NCBI GenBank assembly: GCA_000328365.1
Contig: KB296812.1
Coordinates: 63,459-127,458 of the forward strand
Length of the DNA: 64,000 nt
From: Capitella teleta
Lineage: Eukaryota > Annelida > Polychaeta > Capitellidae
Direction: 5' to 3'
Within the stretch, counting starts at the first letter, position 1. Every line of letters begins with the position of its first letter. The notes beneath the pieces were generated by a model. The model was not told where the DNA came from. It saw only the letters and a program-made list of their open reading frames with translations, and did not search any database. Shown in pieces: positions 63,901 to 64,000 of this stretch. Position numbers and translations under genes: made by a program.

Positions 63901-64000
63901 TTCCCTGTTGCTGTGGTTTGTGTACGCAGAATCAGTGAAATCTTGCGTGGTTTCTATGAGAGTCTCCAGCGACCCGAGAAGCTTCGCCTCGGACGACGGA
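60600..64000 (-). CDS. CTNNAL1: Alpha-catulin (vinculin/alpha-catenin family), 3' part, cut by window edge
   Basis: Exons in transcript order: 64000-63832 (partial), 63779-63534, 63481-63389, 63338-63153, 61480-61220, 61165-61043, 60994-60911 and 60812-60600, all joined in phase 0. Alpha-catulin is a vinculin/alpha-catenin relative that scaffolds Rho-GEF (Lbc), dystrobrevin-complex and NF-kB signalling at the cell cortex. Matches to human catulin in order: DFTDSAYTNHSNRERI, RHVAGTETL, SKIAKENVDVFNDAW, EQAKIAKLGL, EKWEDPHNEIV and NMSSMAFAMYLFTRGEGPLK. These are helical-bundle segments. The last exon adds a Pro/Ser-rich tail ending KPMVHYERL that I do not recognise from human catulin. The N-terminal half lies beyond the window. 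The 98-bp last intron is mostly a (CT)n tract on the coding strand. Confidence 0.94.
60835..60905. repeat. (GA)n microsatellite in the last CTNNAL1 intron
   Basis: About 35 uninterrupted GA units. On the gene strand this is (CT)n starting five bases after the splice donor, filling most of the 98-bp intron and acting in effect as a pyrimidine tract. Confidence 0.97.
62035..62155 (+). mobile_element. Possible tRNA-derived SINE relic
   Basis: TAGCTCGGTCGG matches 11 of 12 positions of the Pol III A-box consensus. About 20 bases later GACTGCAATCC resembles a tRNA-Cys anticodon arm, and a degraded B-box-like GGTCTCCGATT follows. Downstream come an 8-bp hairpin (62115-62122 with 62127-62134, AGAA loop) and gggcgttatgat, shared with other sites in the window. 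No full cloverleaf was found. It lies in the long CTNNAL1 intron. Confidence 0.35.

Overview
This window is nuclear DNA from an animal, most likely a marine invertebrate bilaterian. It holds spliced genes with GT-AG introns, AT-rich intergenic DNA rich in microsatellites, and decayed LINE fragments. The gene set is typical of bilaterians: a Zic gene that keeps the N-terminal ZOC motif, an MDM2 with SWIB, acidic, RanBP2 and RING parts, WAC, PRIM2, a TAMALIN/CYTIP scaffold and alpha-catulin. Zic has one coding intron and a C-x4-C fifth finger, unlike vertebrate ZIC1-3. I cannot name the phylum. Introns are either tiny (48-100 bp) or several kb long. A run of 50 Ns (24948-24997) marks an assembly gap.

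Layout. 1-15.5 kb: no protein gene recognised; one LINE reverse-transcriptase fragment and probable cis-regulatory DNA upstream of Zic (NRF1-like palindromes, RFX X-boxes, tandem CREs). 15.6-22.1 kb: ZIC (+), two coding exons around a 4.9 kb intron. 22.1-35.6 kb: no gene recognised; low-complexity tracts, a larger LINE RT fragment at 32.9-33.7 kb and a (TAAA)n array. 35.6-37.9 kb: MDM2 (+), eight coding exons. 39.3-47.0 kb: WAC (-), eleven coding exons. 48.0-49.6 kb: PRIM2 (+), five exons. 50.6-58.5 kb: TAMALIN/CYTIP (-), four exons, the first set apart by a 6.3 kb intron. 60.6-64.0 kb: 3' part of CTNNAL1 (-), which runs off the right edge.

Functional links. MDM2 (p53 ubiquitin ligase) and WAC (WW adaptor for H2B ubiquitination and p53-target transcription) lie tail to tail. 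WAC and PRIM2 (primase large subunit) are head to head with 1.06 kb between start codons, and PRIM2 and TAMALIN are tail to tail. No coordinated operon-like system is implied. No wholly new system was seen. The points most worth a second look are a shortened p53-binding domain in MDM2, two stop-free in-frame MDM2 micro-introns, clustered palindromic regulatory motifs in the Zic upstream region, and a dispersed hairpin repeat.

All gene models were built by eye from reading frames, splice-site consensus, phase matching and remembered family sequences; no alignment was run.
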